Positions 46,258 through 56,900 of a stretch of 64,000 nt of DNA are shown here, one piece after another. The position numbers and the translations under genes were made by a program. Position 1 is the first letter of the stretch; each line of letters opens with the position of its first letter. The stretch comes from Humulus lupulus. Its lineage: Eukaryota > Streptophyta > Magnoliopsida > Rosales > Cannabaceae. Location: assembly GCF_963169125.1 (NCBI RefSeq), contig NC_084802.1:29827107-29891106 (forward strand), in the 5' to 3' direction. The notes beneath the pieces are model-generated. The model was given only the letters and a program-made list of their open reading frames with translations. It searched no databases and was not told where the DNA came from.

Positions 46258-48266
46258 ATACACATCTACATGCTTCCATCCTTCTTCTTCACAAATAGAA
46301 CTGGTGCTCCCCATGGCGAATGGCTTGGTCTAATGAAACCCAAATATAAGAGTTCTTGCAACTACATCTTCAACTCCTTGAGTTTGGTAGGTGCCATCCG
46401 ATATGGTGCCTTTGAGATAGGTTCGGTTCCCGTTACTAGTTCGATTGTGAAGTCAATTTCCTGAGTAGGCGGCAACCCTGGTAAGTCGTCAGGAAATATT
46501 TCTGGAAATTTCTTTATAATGCGAATGTCTCCAACCTTTAGCAGTGTTTCTTATACCACATCTGTGATGCTTGCTAAGAATGTGTGACATCCTTTCTCTA
46601 TCATCCTTTGAGGTTTGAGAGATGATATAAGCGGTGTCCGTAGTCCTAAAACATTTCCCATAAAGCATAGTTTCTGACCGTCAGGAGTTTCGAACATCAC
46701 TTGCTTACGTCGACAGTTGATGTTTGTGTAATGCCTTGCTAGCCAATCCACGCCCAGTATTATGTCGAAGTCCTTGATCTCTAGCTCTATTAGGTCTCCT
46801 TCTAGTTCTGTGCCCTCGATTTTGATCGGTACACCTCGTACTATTTGTGATGATAGGACTACTTTTCCCGAAGGCAATTCTGTCACAAACCTAGTTCTAA
46901 ATCTTTCACAAGGTTTGTCTAATTTCTCTATCATTCCTAACGAGACATACGAGTGTGTTGCTCCCGAATCAAATAATACTGAACATATATTATCGAGGAT
47001 AGGAATCTGACCTGTGACCACTTTGTTACTAGCTTTGACTTCTCCCTGGGTCAAGGCAAAGACTTTGGCTGGAACCATCCTGTTGTCCCTCTTTTCTTGT
47101 TGCTTGAGCTATGGACATTCCCTCATCCAATGACCTTCCTGGCCACAATTGTAACAACCTTTGGTGTTCGCACGACACTCCCCAAGATGTCTTTTCTGGC
47201 ATTTAGAGCACTGTGGGTATTCTACATAACCCGGCCTACTGCTTCCATTACTTGTCCGTGCTCTTTTGTCCCCATCGGCCTGCTTACTATCAGGATGCCT
47301 TCTCTTTTGCTCATTATTGTTGCTATGTTGATGGTTGTTGTTGTGGTTTCGACCATTTTGCATCTGACTTTGCTGCTTGGGTTCAGACTTACTGGCCTCT
47401 TCCTTACTAACATTTACCTAAAGCCTCTCTACCTCTATAGCCGTTTCTAGAGCATCAGCGTAAGAAGTGGTTCCAAGGTTTGCTAGCTTGACTCTTAGCT
47501 CAATCTTTGGTCTGAGTCCCCTAATGAACTTGGTGAACCTCAAGAAGTCGGTTGGAACCAATTCTGGCGCGAACTTGGCTAGTCGATCAAATTGTCGAGC
47601 ATACTCGACTACTGTAAGATTGCCCTACTTCACACTGGCAAACTCTTCTACCCTCGTAGCGATGACTGCCGAGTTGTAATACTTCTTGTGAAAGAGCTCC
47701 ACAAACTTAGTCCATGTCATGGTGATGACATTGTGAGTTTGTTGTACTAAATCCCACCAAATTCTGGCATCCTTCTTCAGAAGAGACGAAACGCAAGATA
47801 TGCGGTCAGCGTTGCCAAGGTTCATGTGTGCTAGGATCGGCTCTACATTCCTGAGCCATTCTTTCGCCTTGAAGGGGTCGGTTGTCCCTTCAAAGTTTGG
47901 AGCGTGCTGCAAATGAAAATGCTCGTAGACTGGCTCTATGTACTGTGGTTGATAAGGCGCATAGGTCACTATCGGCCATCCCCCATATGGACCTACTTGC
48001 TGGGGTGCTTGAGCCACTGGCTGAGGCTGCGGTTGTGGCTGAGGTTGGGGCAGATTTTGTTGTCGTTGTTGCTGCAGCAGTTCTTCCACTTGTTGACGTA
48101 GTTTGACAATCTCATCAGTGTTGTCAACTGGAGGTGGTAGTGCATTTCTGTTGGCAACAATATTGGTAGCACGTGTTCCCCTTCTTCGGATTAGAGGGGC
48201 TTCATTAGTCTCGTTGGTGGCGCTGGAGGCATTGCCAGTTGTGCGTGCCGACCTTCTGAGCGGCAT
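46258..48266 (-). pseudogene. T4 gag-protease-RT, one frame with six stops
   Basis: Polyprotein of a chromovirus-type Ty3 element, read on the minus strand from ATG 48266 (MPLRRSARTT). It has a Gln/Pro-rich linker, then a capsid domain with RIWWDLVQQT and FVELFHKKYY, then the zinc knuckle CYNCGQEGHWMREC, then a retropepsin with the active site LFDSGATHSYVS and flap end ILGVDWLARH, then the start of RT ([20 protein letters not shown]). In-frame stops fall after ...FASVK, EVERL, MRECP, ITDVV, KELKM and DGSM: five TAG and one TAA. No frameshift was found. RT is cut off at 46258 by the Tat-B LTR. Confidence 0.92.
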
Positions 48267-48817
48267 CTTTAGTAAAGTTCTAACAGTCGAGAAAAACATG
48301 TTAGAACTTACCCTAATAGGTTCTAAGGTAAAACTTAGTCTAAGCAAACATAACTCAGACCTATCAGTTATGATTTCTTATGAAAGATTATGTAAGCCTT
48401 CTTTATAATTAGGGTGTGTTTCTATACTTAGAAAATTTAGCCATCTTTATTATTTTCTAAGTATGTTTTTAATCATCCTATATAACTTAATTCTCAGGCT
48501 CGAAACTCGTCGTTGTTCCAAAGTTAACCATATTGAAGGAGAGCTGGGATCAGTAAAATCGTTCCCACTACTATGGCCCCCTAAACTCTCAATACAGAAC
48601 CCGGTCCATTGATTTGAATCCACCCTCACCGAACTTGGTCATTATTTATTGAATTTATTATTTATTATGATTGTAAAAAAAAATCAAACTCATACATGTC
48701 ATTCAAAATTAACAACTTTATTCATTTGGAAAAAAAGTTTTCACTAAGTACAATCATAAATGCAAAAATAAATTAAATAAAAAATAAATAAACTAAACTA
48801 ACATAACTAGGGTAAAT
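48267..48817 (-). other. Upstream sequence of T4 gag
   Basis: The gag leader with no primer binding site or LTR recognisable on its right side. The chromovirus match fades at about 48650. The 5' LTR of T4 is therefore missing or too decayed to see. Confidence 0.5.
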
Positions 48818-49294
48818 CTAAAAATCGGGATCTTCTACATCTGACCCTTCATCTAACATGTCATCATCTATTTCTTCATAATCATCAATATCTTGAGCCT
48901 CAAAACTACCTTGGGGAAGATTCATGAAGATGCTATGCTTTTGCTCATTAGTGAATTGAAATTCCAACTTAGAGGTGAACCTAAGTATGAGAAAATAATA
49001 TCTCATGGCTATCGGTAAATCATCATCATCATCATCTATAGTCTCCCATATTTCTTCTAATGTTGAAATTACAGAAGGAAAATCTTTAAAAAGCCTAATT
49101 ACTAGGACATATTATTCCGTAGCTCTCATCATAATTTGCTTAGTAGTCTGAAGGTGAACTATCTCCTTGTGGAATAAGATCAATCTATGAGTGATTCTTT
49201 CTAACACTCCTATTGTATTCCTTGGCTCTCTAATCATTTTTAATGCCTTAATGGCTCTCATGTCCTAATAGGTCAAGGCTCCATCCATTTTTAA
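48818..49294 (-). pseudogene. Unassigned reading frame with two stops
   Basis: A single minus-strand frame of about 155 codons can be followed from near 49288 (MDGALTY) to a stop at 48818. It is interrupted by TAG near 49266 and TAA near 49110. It has a helical middle (VLERITHRLILFHKEIVHLQ), an Asp run encoded by (GAT)6, and a strongly acidic tail (DIDDYEEIDDDMLDEGSDVE). A splice-acceptor-like TTATGTTTTCAG precedes it. I do not recognise the protein. It lies on the same strand as the chromodomain fragment at 49877 and could be an extra frame of that element or a captured piece. Confidence 0.4.
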
Positions 49295-49439
49295 CTGAAA
49301 ACATAATGACTAAAACGTTAGCTATAAACATAATAATCATAACATAAATACTTATATTGGCGGTTAGATCCGGAGCTTGTGCATGTGTATCAAGGAGAAC
49401 TTCATGCATATGAACTGTGTCTCTGATTCCAAAATTAAC

Positions 49440-49812
49440 TGTAATGCCCCACATCACTATGACTACTTTCTGGAATGATGACTGGCCCTACAAACCAACA
49501 CGAGTCTTTCCAACGTGCTTTGTCCTCACTCGCACGCTTCTTGGGAAAACTTCCCAAGAGGTCACCCATCTTGAGATTACTCCAGGTCAAGCATGCTTAA
49601 CTTTGGAGTTCTCAAGTGATGGGCTACCGAAAAGAAGATGCATCTTGTTGGCATAGGTAATACTCATCAATCCATTTAAGCCTTCTTCAACTGTGTAGTC
49701 TCATACCTACACTGTCTTAGAATCATCACATTTGACCTTCCCCAGGCAGTGTGGGATTGCACAGCTTTACCCGGTTTTTCCCCTTACGGATCACGGGATT
49801 CTGACTGTCACA
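49440..49812 (-). mobile_element. Second Cassandra-type solo LTR with 5S-like part
   Basis: A 373 bp unit from TGTAATGCCCC to GACTGTCACA, the same length as 18816-19188 and similar throughout. The 5S-derived boxes are on the minus strand at about 49548-49620. The flanks TTAAC and TTTAC differ at one base, consistent with a slightly mutated 5 bp duplication. Confidence 0.87.
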
Positions 49813-50010
49813 TTTACTTACCAAACAATTCCAAAATTTACTTACCAAAAATTGGCAGTCCATTCAATTCCAAAATTTACTTACCAAACAATTCCGGATA
49901 CCGTGCTAAGATGTCTTCCTCCAACTCCCACGCTGCCTCCTGTTCTAAACTATTACTCCATAAGACTTTGACTATCAGAATACTCTTAAACTATAATTCC
50001 TTCTAGACTA
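49813..50010 (-). pseudogene. Chromodomain C-terminal end of a chromovirus pol
   Basis: The minus strand encodes KVLWSNSLEQEAAWELEE followed by DILARYPELFGK and a TAA at 49877-49879, the usual last residues of Tekay-type pol. The bases after PELF (GGAATTGTTTGGTAAGTAAA) are repeated three times up to the Cassandra LTR. The fragment lies on the far side of T4 gag in the wrong order to belong to it. It meets the plus-strand Tat-C pol at about 50010. Confidence 0.8.
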
Positions 50011-50369
50011 ATTCTGAGGTCTAGAATAAGCAGCCCGTATACTATGTCAGCAAGCGGTTGGTAGACGCAAAAACCCAGTACCCTGAAATAGAAAAGTTAG
50101 CATATGCCTTGATAGTGACTTCGCGAAAGCTAAGGCCCTATTTTCACGCTCATGCTATTGAAGTGCTCACCAACACCCATTTACGTCAAGTCTTGCACAA
50201 ACCAGAGACTTCAAGAAGGTTGCTAAAATGGTCAGTTGAGTTAAGTCGGTTTGACATCATTTATACCCCGAGGACCTCGGTCAACGGGCAGGTACTTGCA
50301 CATTTTATAGTCGAGTTTGCTTACCGACCCCATAAGGAGGGAGAAATAGAAGAGAATGAACTAACGTGT

Positions 50370-50388
50370 GGGGGGGGGGGAGGGGGGG
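50370..50388. repeat. Poly-G run (11 + 7)
   Basis: Eleven G residues, one A and seven G residues lie between the first and second RNase H domains of Tat-C and disturb the frame. Confidence 0.85.
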
Positions 50389-51479
50389 AAGCAGCCTGAG
50401 GAATGGAACCTCCATGTGGATGGGGCATCCAACGAAGGAGGAGCTGGCACTGCATAGTAATGACAGGACCTGAGGGACATAAGATGTATTGTGCATTAAG
50501 ATTCAGATTTGAAGCTTCCAACAACGAAGCAGAATACGAAGCACTCCTGGCTGGCTTGCGACTAGCAGGGAGCTTAAGGTAACACATTTGCATGTCTTTA
50601 ATGACTCACAGTTAGTAGTATGTCAGGTGAAGGGTGAATATTAAGCTAGAGGCCCGAAAATGGCTGCATACATGGCCAAAGTAAAAGGGTATTTGGATCA
50701 GTTCGAAAAATACACCATAGAACAGATCCCAAGAGAGTAAAAGGCGAATGCTGATGCTCTCGCAAAACTCGCCTCTACTCGAGACGAAGACACGCTTGAG
50801 TCCATCCCTGTTGAATACCTCTCCAGGCCAAGCATAGCAGAAGAGGAGGTTCACATGGTCAATACTCCTGAGGAGTCATGGTCCACACCCATCTCGAGGT
50901 ACTTAAGTGATGGAACATTGCCTTTGGACAAAAAAGACGCCCGTAAGCTAATTTACAAAGCCGCCCAATACACCCTAGAAGATGGAGTTTTGTATAAAAG
51001 AGGCTTCTCCACCCCGCTCCTACGATGTATAGACAAAGGGGACGCTTTGAAGGTTCTACAAGAGATACATGAAGGAGAGTGTGGAAATCATGCTGGGAGG
51101 AAATCCACGGCAAAAAAGGCCATACGACAGGGGTATTATTGGCCTACCATGAAAAAGGACACGAGCGATTTCACAAGAACATGTGACAAGTGCCAACGAC
51201 ATGCAAATTACACCCAGACAGTCACCAAATGAGCTGGTGAGCATGACTAGTTTGTGGCCCTTTGTTGTGTGGGGGATTTACTTGGTTGGTGCGTTACCAA
51301 CAAGAAGGGGAGGAGCGAAGTACGCAGTTGTAGCAGTCAATTACTTTACTAAATGGGTTGAAGCAGAGCCGCTAGTCAATATAATGGCTAAGCAAATCAC
51401 CACCTTCGTCAACAAGTTCATCGTCTGCAGGTATGAAGTACCCTACAAGATAATCTCTGACAACGGGACCCAGTTTGAA

Positions 51480-51500
51480 GGGGGGGGGGGGGGGGGGGGG
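51480..51500. repeat. Poly-G run of 21
   Basis: Twenty-one G residues replace a few codons of the integrase core right after DNGTQFE. The homologous place in Tat-B and Tat-A has ordinary codons (DSDLF, DSEVF). Confidence 0.88.
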
Positions 51501-52109
51501 TATTCAACGAATATTGCTGAGAAAGGGGGATCAAGAGGAGTTTCTCCGTTGTAGTACACCCGCAAGCTAATGGACAAGTAGAGGCCATCAACAAGATCCT
51601 AAAAAGGAACCTGAAAACAAAATTGGAGAAGTTGAAAGGAGCCTGGGTCGAAGAACTACCCAATGTAATTTGGGCCTACAGGACCACCCCCCGTTCCACT
51701 ACTGAAGAAACGCCTTTCGCCTTAGCCTATGGGTGTGAGGCTATTTGTAACGCCCTACTTCCTTAGAGCCGTTACTAAGTGAGTTTTTAAGACAAAACAG
51801 TGTGCAATGAACTCGCTAACCGAGGTTTTTGAAACAAAAGTGTGACTAATTAAAAGTTAAGGCTGTAATCTTTGAAAATGCATCGTTTCATCAAAACTTC
51901 TATTATTAAACAGTTGGGATCCCAAAATAAGGTTTGAAAACTAATTACATCTTGAAATAAGGTTACAGTTTGAGAAATTATAAAATTATAGATTATTACA
52001 GCCATTTTCGAATAAACCCCCAACCAAAGCAGTCGGGCAGGCCAAACATGTACACGTCGCTTCACGCTCTCCGTACTCATGGTTGGTTGACTCAGTCATT
52101 TCCCTTACC

Positions 52110-52157
52110 TGCAACACAGAGCACCCGTGAGCCGAAGCCCAGCAAGAAAACTCATGC
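52110..52157 (-). promoter_or_regulatory. Conserved LTR box with CAG/GTAAG, T3
   Basis: The minus strand reads GCTGGGCTTCGGCTCACGGG, then TGCTCTGTGTTGCAGGTAAG. CAG/GTAAG is a consensus 5' splice donor. The matching site in the other LTR is at 58798-58845. Confidence 0.6.
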
Positions 52158-52359
52158 AGGACATAACATATGCAATGTATACAGTTTATCATAACAGATA
52201 ATCCACAATAAACAAGTCAATCATTAGACTAAGCAAACACGGCCAAGCCGCCCCAGAGCCTTACCGAAGCCTGGGGTATCGGTTCTCACCGCGAGGATAA
52301 CTCATGTATCCCTTGGGTCCCACCCTGAATATAGCATCCCATGTGCTAGGTGTTACTTT

Positions 52360-52438
52360 CGGCCCACGGCCGCCCCGGCTTACGCCGTACTCGGCCCACA
52401 GCCGCCCCGGCCTACGCCGTACTCGGCCCACGGCCGCT
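52360..52438 (-). repeat. Tandem 32 bp repeat in T3 LTR
   Basis: Two and a half units of CGGCCCACGGCCGCCCCGGC-TTACGCCGTACT. Repeated in the other LTR at 59048-59126. It is GC-rich in contrast to its surroundings. Confidence 0.88.
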
Positions 52439-52816
52439 CATTTCATCATAATCACACATATAGTACATTCGAAATAATCATTCACACACATCATGATTCA
52501 TTTAAGTTTAAACATTTGCACATAACACAATCTGGGGCCATGCCCTAACCTCGGGTGTTATAGTTTTCTTACCTGCATTCCGAGCCTCCTGATGCACTAG
52601 AGCCACGAGCACGGTCCTCAAGCACGAGCCTCACCAACAACCTAGTCACAACACACAAGAAACATCCCTCAATACTAATCAACCCAAAACCACTTCCCGG
52701 GACCAATCCCGCACTCTCGGGACCTCTAAAACCTTAAAACAACATCCCGGAGACATCCCCCGAAGCCCCGGAGCAAAGGCCTAAAATTGCCTAAAAATGC
52801 CATCCTGAAATTTGCC

Positions 52817-52902
52817 TTGTGCCGCGGCACAACTTTCTTGTGCCGCGGCACCCAGAAACCAGAGGCTCCCCGCCGCGGCAAGCAAAACCCGTGCCGCGGC
52901 AC
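52817..52902. other. CCGCGG palindrome cluster in T3 LTR
   Basis: Four palindromes lie within 86 bp: TTGTGCCGCGGCACAA (16 bp, perfect), GTGCCGCGGCAC, GCCGCGGC and GTGCCGCGGCAC. The other LTR has the same cluster at 59505-59590, with the first one damaged by the C-to-T change at 59510. The cluster starts about 1085 bp into the LTR. Confidence 0.92.
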
Positions 52903-53986
52903 GCCCTCGCAGACCCAGAATTCTGGGTTTTTCCTTCGCGTTTTCCCGAGCTTCAACCTCTCCAAATCGTCCTAAACCAATACCTAAACCCCAAAACTCA
53001 AATCCAAACTTCATATGAACATTCTATCAACCTACAAACACTAGAATCAAGATCCAAAACACACTCATACCCAAAATTCAACCCTTGATTTCTAACTTCA
53101 GAAAAACTCAAACCAAGGCATGAAACTAACTCAAGCTTTAGATCCACAACTCAAAACAGAAATCAAACTTAAATATGCACAAGATCCTTACCTCAAATGG
53201 AGAATCCACTCAAAAGCTCCCTAGATCCTCCTCCCAAGTTCCCACTTCAGCCCTTCACCCTTCTTCTTCTTTTCTCTTCACTTGCCCTAGCTCTTCTTTC
53301 TCCCCCTCTTTCTTCTCTTCAATTTCTATCAATGCCACAAGTGACCCCAAATGCCCAAACCGTACCCCCTTAGATCACAGCTGAAATTTTCATAATCCCC
53401 TTGCCAAAAGACCAAATTACCCCTTCCTATTAATCTTTCCAATCTAAACCTTCAAGGGCACTTAAGTCATTACTCTTCTATTTCATTTCTACCATTTTCT
53501 TTCTAAAACTTGTTACTCACAGCAGTAACTAATGGTTACCCAGGTTACTAAATCTCCAATAACCATTACCCACTAAATCTCAACTTAACCATAAAATTCC
53601 CGAGGTACCCCTAGGCTCCTCCCGAGCCGGGTATAGAAATCCCGTTGTGACTCTTGAGTTAACGAGCTCTCTAGAACCGTCTTGGCACGTGCATCACAAT
53701 AATACAACCACACCCACGTGGTACAATTCACAGAATACAGTTATCACATATCAATACAGTTATGCCCAACATGGCCAAAATTACAATTATGCCCTTCTAA
53801 CACGATCCGGGCCTACATGCATACTAGTAAACATAGCCATGCATCTCAGTAAAACAAATAGCCAAATAACATGCTTTAAATCATAATCATGCATTTAATT
53901 CATAAAATCACACATAAATCCCAACCTGCCCTCCTGGCACACTAATCAAGGCCCTTAAGCCTTATTAGCGAATTTGGGTCGTTACA

Positions 53987-56900
53987 ACTATCCCCTCCTC
54001 ATAAAAATTTCGTCCTCGAAATTTATCCAAACACATTAGTCAACAAACCCGCAGTTCTGACCATAACTTCCAAGGTCCACCGCCTTTACTTTACTTTTCA
54101 ACAACACTCTTACAGGAGTAACAATCTTGGCTCGCAAGATCTCGTCAAATAGCCATACTCTCGATAGCCCCTCTTTAACACCGCAACCCTGCCGAAGCCC
54201 AGGGTCTGCCTAGATTACAATGACCAATTCATTGTCTTATTCCTGATTCCATAGATACTCAAACGTCATCACCTCTACTAGGTGGGATCAGCTTGTAGGC
54301 CCCGCTGGCCTAACACCTAGTACAACTTCAAAATTTTATGTTGAATCAAGGGTCAGAACTCTCCCTTCTTTCTTTGAACGCCTCACAGATCCTCGTCTGT
54401 TATTACGCAGAGATGCAACTCTTTCTTTCCGGAGCTTTATTTCCTCATAATTTAACCATTCACAAGCTCTTTATCCTTTCAAATAGGCAGACACTGTTGC
54501 CTTAACAATTCCAACCACTTGTCTGGCTTTCACTCTGAACCAATGCCAAAACGTAGTATTCACTAACCTTTACCTCTTACCATGTCCTATGTCGTGTTTC
54601 ATTAACTAGACACCAGCAACTGCTACCACGACTAACTCATCAGGGATTACGCTTCCCTTAATACTTCCAGTATCCGCCTACTTAGCGCTCAATTCTTTAA
54701 GATGTCTGATAACTTTCAGGCTGCTATTCCACTTGCAATCAATTGATAATTCCAGGTTCCCACTCTGTTCTTTTCGTTCTCTAAGTCCATTCCAAAATTT
54801 AAACTACTAAAGGGTCTCAATTCGATATCATCGACGCTCCGTCCTGAAGCCAGTTCACTCGACCCAACCAACATTAACTCAAACAACCGAGTTAAACTTT
54901 TCATGTCCAAATACCTTACTTAAGGTCTAATGTGGTCTATTCCCATGATACACTACCACATCACCTAAACTCTGTCACCCGCTCAACCCTCCCGGTGCAA
55001 CGTACCCTAGGAGGTAGAATGATGTCCATTCAGAATCCTCATTCAAAACCATATCCTACCTGGATCCTTCACTCGATCCTGGTATCCTACTGTACCACCA
55101 TGACAGGGTCCTTCCCTGTTTCAACTCAAGTCAACACTTCGGATTCCATAGCTCAGTGACGCTCACCAGCTAACCCTTACCTATTAACATCATGCCAATC
55201 TCAGTCGTTGCTTTGACCACCCCAATACCATCTATGGCGCTATTCCCCGACTGACATGCGCCTTACCGCTAGGAGTTCCGCCTCCAATTAAATTTCCCCT
55301 CGTCCAATCGAGAACTCAAACACTGATCATCAGTCTGTTACTTTTCACCACAACTGGGCCTCAACGTTAACCTTCTTACTAATACCCAAAACTCAAGTAC
55401 CTTATGCCATACACAACAGTCGACTTAACGTTCCAAGTGTATCAACCATGATCCATTCTGTCGCCTCCCGCAAGGTTCGATCCACCCTCGCGCCAACTGC
55501 GCCTGGGCGTGCACAATCCGTGATGCACTCCCACATTTCCATAACCCTACCATGGATCAGGTCCTTTATGAAATCACTCTTTACTTAACCAAATCACACG
55601 CATACTTCCGCATTAGCAGATACTAAACAATCACACCTTGTCTTCTGAATTTTTTTCTGATTTGATACCACTCAGTCCGTCTAACCTCGAGTTTTGCTGT
55701 CCTTCTCATCTCGGATGTAGTCGTCTCCGGAGGTGCTTGTGCAATAGATGACGCGCTTACCAGTCTTGTTATGCTTTCAATTCTTCAGACGCCCTTCATT
55801 AGCTTCTTTGCGGCTTCAGATCAATTCTTCTCTTACCTGTCCTTTCTTCTTGTAGCTGTAATCTGAGAACTCCTGACGACACCCAACTAACACTCCGTAG
55901 AACCTTACCTGAGACTCTGCCTTCTGGGTACTAACGTCTTCAGCATAATAATCAGTTGCTCACCATTTCCGTCTGGGAGTAATCCATATGAACTGCTCGT
56001 GAGCTTGAAGGGGACTTGCCCACACCGTTCATGCATTCTCTGTCTAAAGAACTTACCTGTGCTGCTGCAGCTCGAACCGTTCCAGAATCCTTGCTACCAA
56101 TTCCTCACACCCTGCCCGGTGCAACCTAATCAATTCACGAAAAGTCTTTATCCTTGGTTTCCAACTGGCAATAACCAGGTCGTAGATCAACTCTTGGGGA
56201 CATCGTCCCACCTTGTATCCAACATTGTACTTTTCGTCCTATCCCGACGATACTAGCAATCCACGCAGTATAACACTCTGGCTAATCCAAGATCAAATTC
56301 CTTCGATTGCTTCAATAGAATTTCTATCGGCCAATCCGTCTTTTACAACATTCCTTATACCAATCCTATCTGTAGTCCGACCTTGAAGTATTCCCTAAAT
56401 CTTTCTTTGCATACCCACATAACTTTCCCACTAGTCAGCTCTGTCTCCTTTACGTACTCCAGATGATATCCTCAACAATCCATCTGCCAGAGTTTCTAAT
56501 TCATTCTCCATAAGTATTACTGTCCTCGGCCTCTCAAATGGCACCTTTGAGGCAACCTCTCTATGTCCATCTCCCTCTCGGAACATTCTCAACACCGAGC
56601 CCTTCTAGTTCGCTACATGCCCAAAGCACAAGCTCGCCAGTTAAATACTCATCCTTGAGGACTCAGCCTCGAACCTCGAATGTATCGGTGCATTCCAGTT
56701 CTCCGTTTCCCGCACCATGGGAAATCCATCCCAACATCTCGAGTCATTCTACGTAGAAGTCATGCCCTCACCTGACCTCCTCTCAGGTGGCATCCTCTTC
56801 CTCATATGCATACCAATTAACCTCCTGGTTCCTGTCGCCATCTCGATATCTACCTTTTCAATCAGGCTTCTTTCAAATCTCAAATTAGGTGCCCAAGCAC

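Larger units (their letters stand above)
50016..51745 (+). pseudogene. Tat-C pol: RNase H, second RNase H, integrase
   Basis: This begins within the RT-RNase H region (QPVYYVSKRLVDAKTQYPEI) and continues to about 50330. A second RNase H follows: WNLHVDGASNEGGAG at about 50405, then SNNEAEYEALLAGLRLA at 50518-50575. Two RNase H domains are a known Tat trait. Integrase starts with an HHCC zinc domain (HEGECGNH...CDKCQRH, 51066-51200). In its core, the expected first Asp is Asn (VAVNYFTKWV), the second is in SDNGTQFE, and the Glu in NGQVEAINK. Frame changes occur near 50340-50400, 50453, 50640 and 51235, and at the G run 51480-51500. The gene is inactive. Confidence 0.88.
51746..53986 (-). repeat. 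3' LTR of T3
   Basis: In plus coordinates it begins TGTAACGCCCTAC and ends GGGTCGTTACA. The ends form an 8 bp inverted repeat, TGTAACGC/GTCGTTACA (seven bases matching). Contains the conserved box (52110-52157), a 32 bp tandem repeat (52360-52438) and a GC palindrome cluster (52817-52902). Open frames seen in it recur identically in the other LTR and are not genes. Confidence 0.95.

Noticed and set aside
50370..50388. Telomere-like or deliberate G-quadruplex signal
   Set aside because: Pure G runs without the TTTAGGG unit, in a decayed coding region. Slippage or artefact is simpler.
51850..53384. Several 60-90 codon frames repeated exactly at 58538-60072
   Set aside because: They are in the two T3 LTRs. 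Exact repetition reflects LTR identity, not a duplicated gene.
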